This document shows positions 21,835-23,669 of a stretch of 23,669 nucleotides of DNA, piece by piece (the stretch's first letter is position 1; each line of letters begins with the position of its first letter). The stretch lies in the IMG/VR virus record IMGVR_UViG_3300046003_001535, positions 1 to 23,669 of that record; one strand, given 5' to 3'. The stretch comes from a virus. The translations under genes were made by a program, and so were the position numbers. The notes below the pieces were generated by a model. The model had not been told where the DNA came from and made no database searches. It worked only from the letters and a program-made list of their open reading frames with translations.

Positions 21835-22297
21835 TGCTCAATACCTGTTTCATTTCAAGTTCTGTTTTAAACGGTCCTTGATATTCGTATCGTTGAAGTG
21901 TGATGGCTTTTGGACAGAAACTTTTAACCCATCCTTTGTCAAAACGAATAACATAATATCCTGCACAGTAAAGGCTTTTACTATCTCCGCTCTTAGTAAA
22001 GAGTGGTAATTTTCTTTTAACATCAAACATTGAATTGTGCGGAGTGGTTGAAGTTGCATAGCCATGCACCTCATTTGGTTCTGCATTGTCTGCTTCTTTG
22101 ATAATTTTTGCAACAAAGAAATCCTTACCAAATTCTAATGTTAGTTTTTCTTTTGTTTCATAGACTTTGATACCTAATTCATTACTCATTACAAAGTGAT
22201 TGTCTTCACTCTTTCTTAGCGTAGCAAACTTAGTTCCTGCTTTTTCTACTATCCAAAACTTTTCTGGAATAATAGGTTTAGCGTGTAAATCTGTCAT
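21821..22297 (-). CDS. Conserved-looking phage protein of unknown function
   Basis: The 158-residue protein has FWIVEKAGTKFATL (14-27), VMSNELGIKVYETKEKL (36-52), EVHGYATSTTPHNSMFDV (76-93), KLPLFTKSGDSKSLYCAGYY (96-115) and VIRFDKGWVKSFCPK (116-130). It looks like an all-beta domain with a helical end. I remember the KLPLFTKSxxSKSxYCAGYYxIxFxxGWVKSFCPKxxTLxxY pattern from many marine T4-like phages; its role is not known to me. I prefer the ATG at 22297 because AGGAGA lies five bases before it. An alternative ATG at 22360 would add 21 residues rich in cysteine and overlaps the upstream stop as ATGA; it cannot be ruled out. Confidence 0.6.
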   Translation of the reverse strand: MTDLHAKPIIPEKFWIVEKAGTKFATLRKSEDNHFVMSNELGIKVYETKEKLTLEFGKDFFVAKIIKEADNAEPNEVHGYATSTTPHNSMFDVKRKLPLFTKSGDSKSLYCAGYYVIRFDKGWVKSFCPKAITLQRYEYQGPFKTELEMKQVLSNVSK

Positions 22298-22302
22298 AGT
22301 TG

Positions 22303-22308
22303 TCTCCT
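22303..22308 (-). promoter_or_regulatory. Ribosome binding site AGGAGA deciding the start at 22297
   Basis: AGGAGA on the minus strand is followed by five bases and then ATG at 22297. This favours the shorter protein (158 residues) over the longer reading frame from 22360. Confidence 0.6.
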
Positions 22309-22356
22309 GACATGTGTCTGTTTTGTGTGGGCATGTATCGATGTAGTTGCAGATCA

Positions 22357-22572
22357 TCATTTACATGTTCCTAACCATTCATCGAATATATTTACGGCTT
22401 CGTCAAAGTCTATGGCTAATACTTTGGCTGATATGACGCCGTCTGTAATAGACATGTCAAACGGTACCACTCCGTTAAATCTAAAATCTTCAGGAGTATC
22501 AGTTTCGACAATGAACTCCTGTAAGTTCTTTGCTCTAAAAATTAAATTATTTGCCATGTCTACTGAATTCAT
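22357..22572 (-). CDS. Very small acidic phage protein, unknown function
   Basis: The 71-residue protein reads as a compact alpha/beta domain: NLIFRAKNLQEFIVETDTP (9-27), FRFNGVVPFDMSITDGVISA (30-49) and VLAIDFDEAVNIFDEWLG (51-68). It is acidic, with no membrane segment and no motif I can name. The ATG at 22572 overlaps the stop of the exonuclease gene as ATGA and has AAGG eight bases upstream; the ATG five codons later is a possible alternative start. It may be a small regulatory partner of the exonuclease or of the gene below, but only position suggests this. Confidence 0.55.
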   Translation of the reverse strand: MNSVDMANNLIFRAKNLQEFIVETDTPEDFRFNGVVPFDMSITDGVISAKVLAIDFDEAVNIFDEWLGTCK

Positions 22573-23555
22573 AATACATACCTTGCATTTAACGGCTCAG
22601 CATACGCTTGCGCCTGATCGGAAATCTTTTTAAGATCATAAAGATTACAGAATTTAATAAGTCTAATACCAACTTGACTGATATTCTTATTAGCACTTGT
22701 TGCAGTAGCGATAGTTTCTGCAATGATAGTCTTAATCTCATCTGGTTGTGCAGACAGATCGATCAGCACTCGATTGCGTTCGTAGTCATCCAGCACACGA
22801 TGCTCTTCACCGTTGTGGTCGGTCCAACGCTGAAGCATCATGTTGTTCCAATTGTAGCCTTTTGAGTCTCGATCACCGTAGGCCTCACGGAGACCAACCT
22901 TATTCTTTGTGCCTTTTTCCCGTACTCCCGGATATGCAGAGAATACATTGTCTGAGGTATCGCCTCGCATACACTTCTCAAAGAGTAACCACTGGGGGTC
23001 CGGAATGGCTTTTGGCTCTTGAGTCTTTTTATCAATAACTCTCTTACCTTTTGCATCGAAGATACCTTCATGTGTGATAGTAGTTTCCATAACACCATTA
23101 TATTGTTTCACATTGGGTGCAATAAGTTGTACAAAATCTGTGTCTGTGCTAATGATCACATGTTTATCATTTGGATGTGTCTGAATCCAACCTGCAATAA
23201 GATCATCTGCTTCTAGACGAGAATTTTGTAAGACTGTACAATTTGTCTTTTCTGTTACAAATTCTTTAAAGGTATCAAAGGCTTCCCAAAAGACTTTTTC
23301 TTCTTCTGCTTCACGCTCTGTATGTGCGGCACGACTAGCGGCTCTTTGTGCCTTGTAAGGCTTGTAATGGTCTTTACGCCAGCTACGACCTTCTAAACAG
23401 AACACAACATGAGTACCGCCAAAGTCTTGCCACGCTTTTTTAATCGAATTAAGTGTAATATGAAACGCCATGCCTAGTTTGATATCAGCGTCACCGTTGA
23501 TAACGTGACGAGCACGAAAGAATGTGTTTGCTGTATCTACTAAAATATAAGTCAT
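22569..23555 (-). CDS. 5'-3' exonuclease, T4 RNase H/FEN family
   Basis: The 328-residue protein should remove RNA primers and 5' flaps during phage DNA replication. The FEN-type acidic residues are visible in order: ILVDTANTFFRA (4-15) with D7, VFCLEGRSWRKDHYKPYKAQR (51-71) with the E and the basic arch residues, LEADDLIAG (114-122), VIISTDTDFVQL (133-144) and MRGDTSDNVFS (196-206). The stretch YPGVREKGTKNKVG (208-221) sits where the family has a helix-hairpin-helix that binds DNA. T4 RNase H has about 305 residues, so length fits. It is tied to the upstream gene by ATGA and to the small gene below by another ATGA. Family level is clear; whether it is closest to T4 rnh or another phage FEN is not decided here. 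Confidence 0.9.
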   Translation of the reverse strand: MTYILVDTANTFFRARHVINGDADIKLGMAFHITLNSIKKAWQDFGGTHVVFCLEGRSWRKDHYKPYKAQRAASRAAHTEREAEEEKVFWEAFDTFKEFVTEKTNCTVLQNSRLEADDLIAGWIQTHPNDKHVIISTDTDFVQLIAPNVKQYNGVMETTITHEGIFDAKGKRVIDKKTQEPKAIPDPQWLLFEKCMRGDTSDNVFSAYPGVREKGTKNKVGLREAYGDRDSKGYNWNNMMLQRWTDHNGEEHRVLDDYERNRVLIDLSAQPDEIKTIIAETIATATSANKNISQVGIRLIKFCNLYDLKKISDQAQAYAEPLNARYVL

Positions 23556-23669
23556 TTATTGTTTCTTTTCACACTTTGAATGTCAATAACACCTGTGTTA
23601 ACTTCGGGCAAATTTTCATCTACTACGACATTAGCACAGAGCTCTCTAAACCAGCGGTCTACAATTTCT
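23552..23669 (-). CDS. 3' end of an upstream gene, truncated by the window
   Basis: An open frame enters at the right edge and ends with TGA at 23552-23554, overlapping the ATG of the exonuclease (ATGA). Only 38 residues are visible: EIVDRWFRELCANVVVDENL, then PEVNTGVIDIQSVKRNNK. The overlap and the reasonable composition support a real gene in the same transcript. The fragment is too short for me to recognise; a replication or baseplate gene is possible. Confidence 0.6.
   Translation of the reverse strand, partial: EIVDRWFRELCANVVVDENLPEVNTGVIDIQSVKRNNK

Noticed and set aside
1-23669. tRNA genes, CRISPR arrays, insertion sequences, attachment sites
   Set aside because: Coding density leaves gaps of at most 59 bp. 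I saw no cloverleaf, no spaced identical repeats, no transposase and no integrase.

Overview
The window looks like part of the genome of a marine T4-like myovirus of the cyanophage/pelagiphage kind. Three things suggest this. The tail-fibre proteins have the FVGxNYxGYG...NENFLHLLE start that I recall from marine T4-like phages. There is a dense block of small conserved-looking phage genes of unknown function next to a T4 RNase H-type 5'-3' exonuclease. AT-rich, T4 late-promoter-like boxes (xATAAATA) occur in the few gaps. No host gene, tRNA, insertion sequence or CRISPR array is visible. The host cannot be told from this sequence; a marine bacterium such as a cyanobacterium or SAR11-like cell is a guess from phage type.

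Region 1 (1-7235, + strand) encodes virion adhesion proteins. It holds the 3' part of a large repetitive tail fibre, a tail-fibre assembly chaperone, two paralogous fibre or structural proteins (2371-3933 and 4529-6331) flanking a small protein with a self-cleaving S74 chaperone domain, and another structural protein. The 3' end of the first fibre gene is followed by a second, out-of-frame copy of its last 76 bp. This looks like the fossil of an earlier fibre tip.

Region 2 (7293-19381, + strand) is a run of twelve genes whose starts and stops overlap almost without exception (ATGA or TAATG junctions or 8-32 bp overlaps), so it probably works as one translationally coupled operon. It encodes four GT-A-like glycosyltransferase genes (two DxD proteins, then two related proteins, one carrying two degenerate extra modules), a radical SAM enzyme, three proteins sharing a C-terminal ITEKTxxP domain (one fused to a GDP-mannose 3,5-epimerase-like enzyme), a 2OG-Fe(II) oxygenase, a methyltransferase-like protein and two proteins of unknown function. 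Together these look like an encoded sugar-making and sugar-attaching pathway with oxidation and methylation steps. The position directly behind the fibre genes suggests that virion fibres or the host surface are the target; that is inference.

Region 3 (19365-23669, - strand) converges on region 2 with a 17 bp overlap of the two terminal genes. It carries the exonuclease, the end of an upstream gene, and nine small genes that I cannot assign to a function, again mostly overlapping. Two T4 late-type promoter boxes lie in this block.

Coding density is near complete; the longest gaps are 59 bp (22298-22356) and 57 bp (7236-7292).
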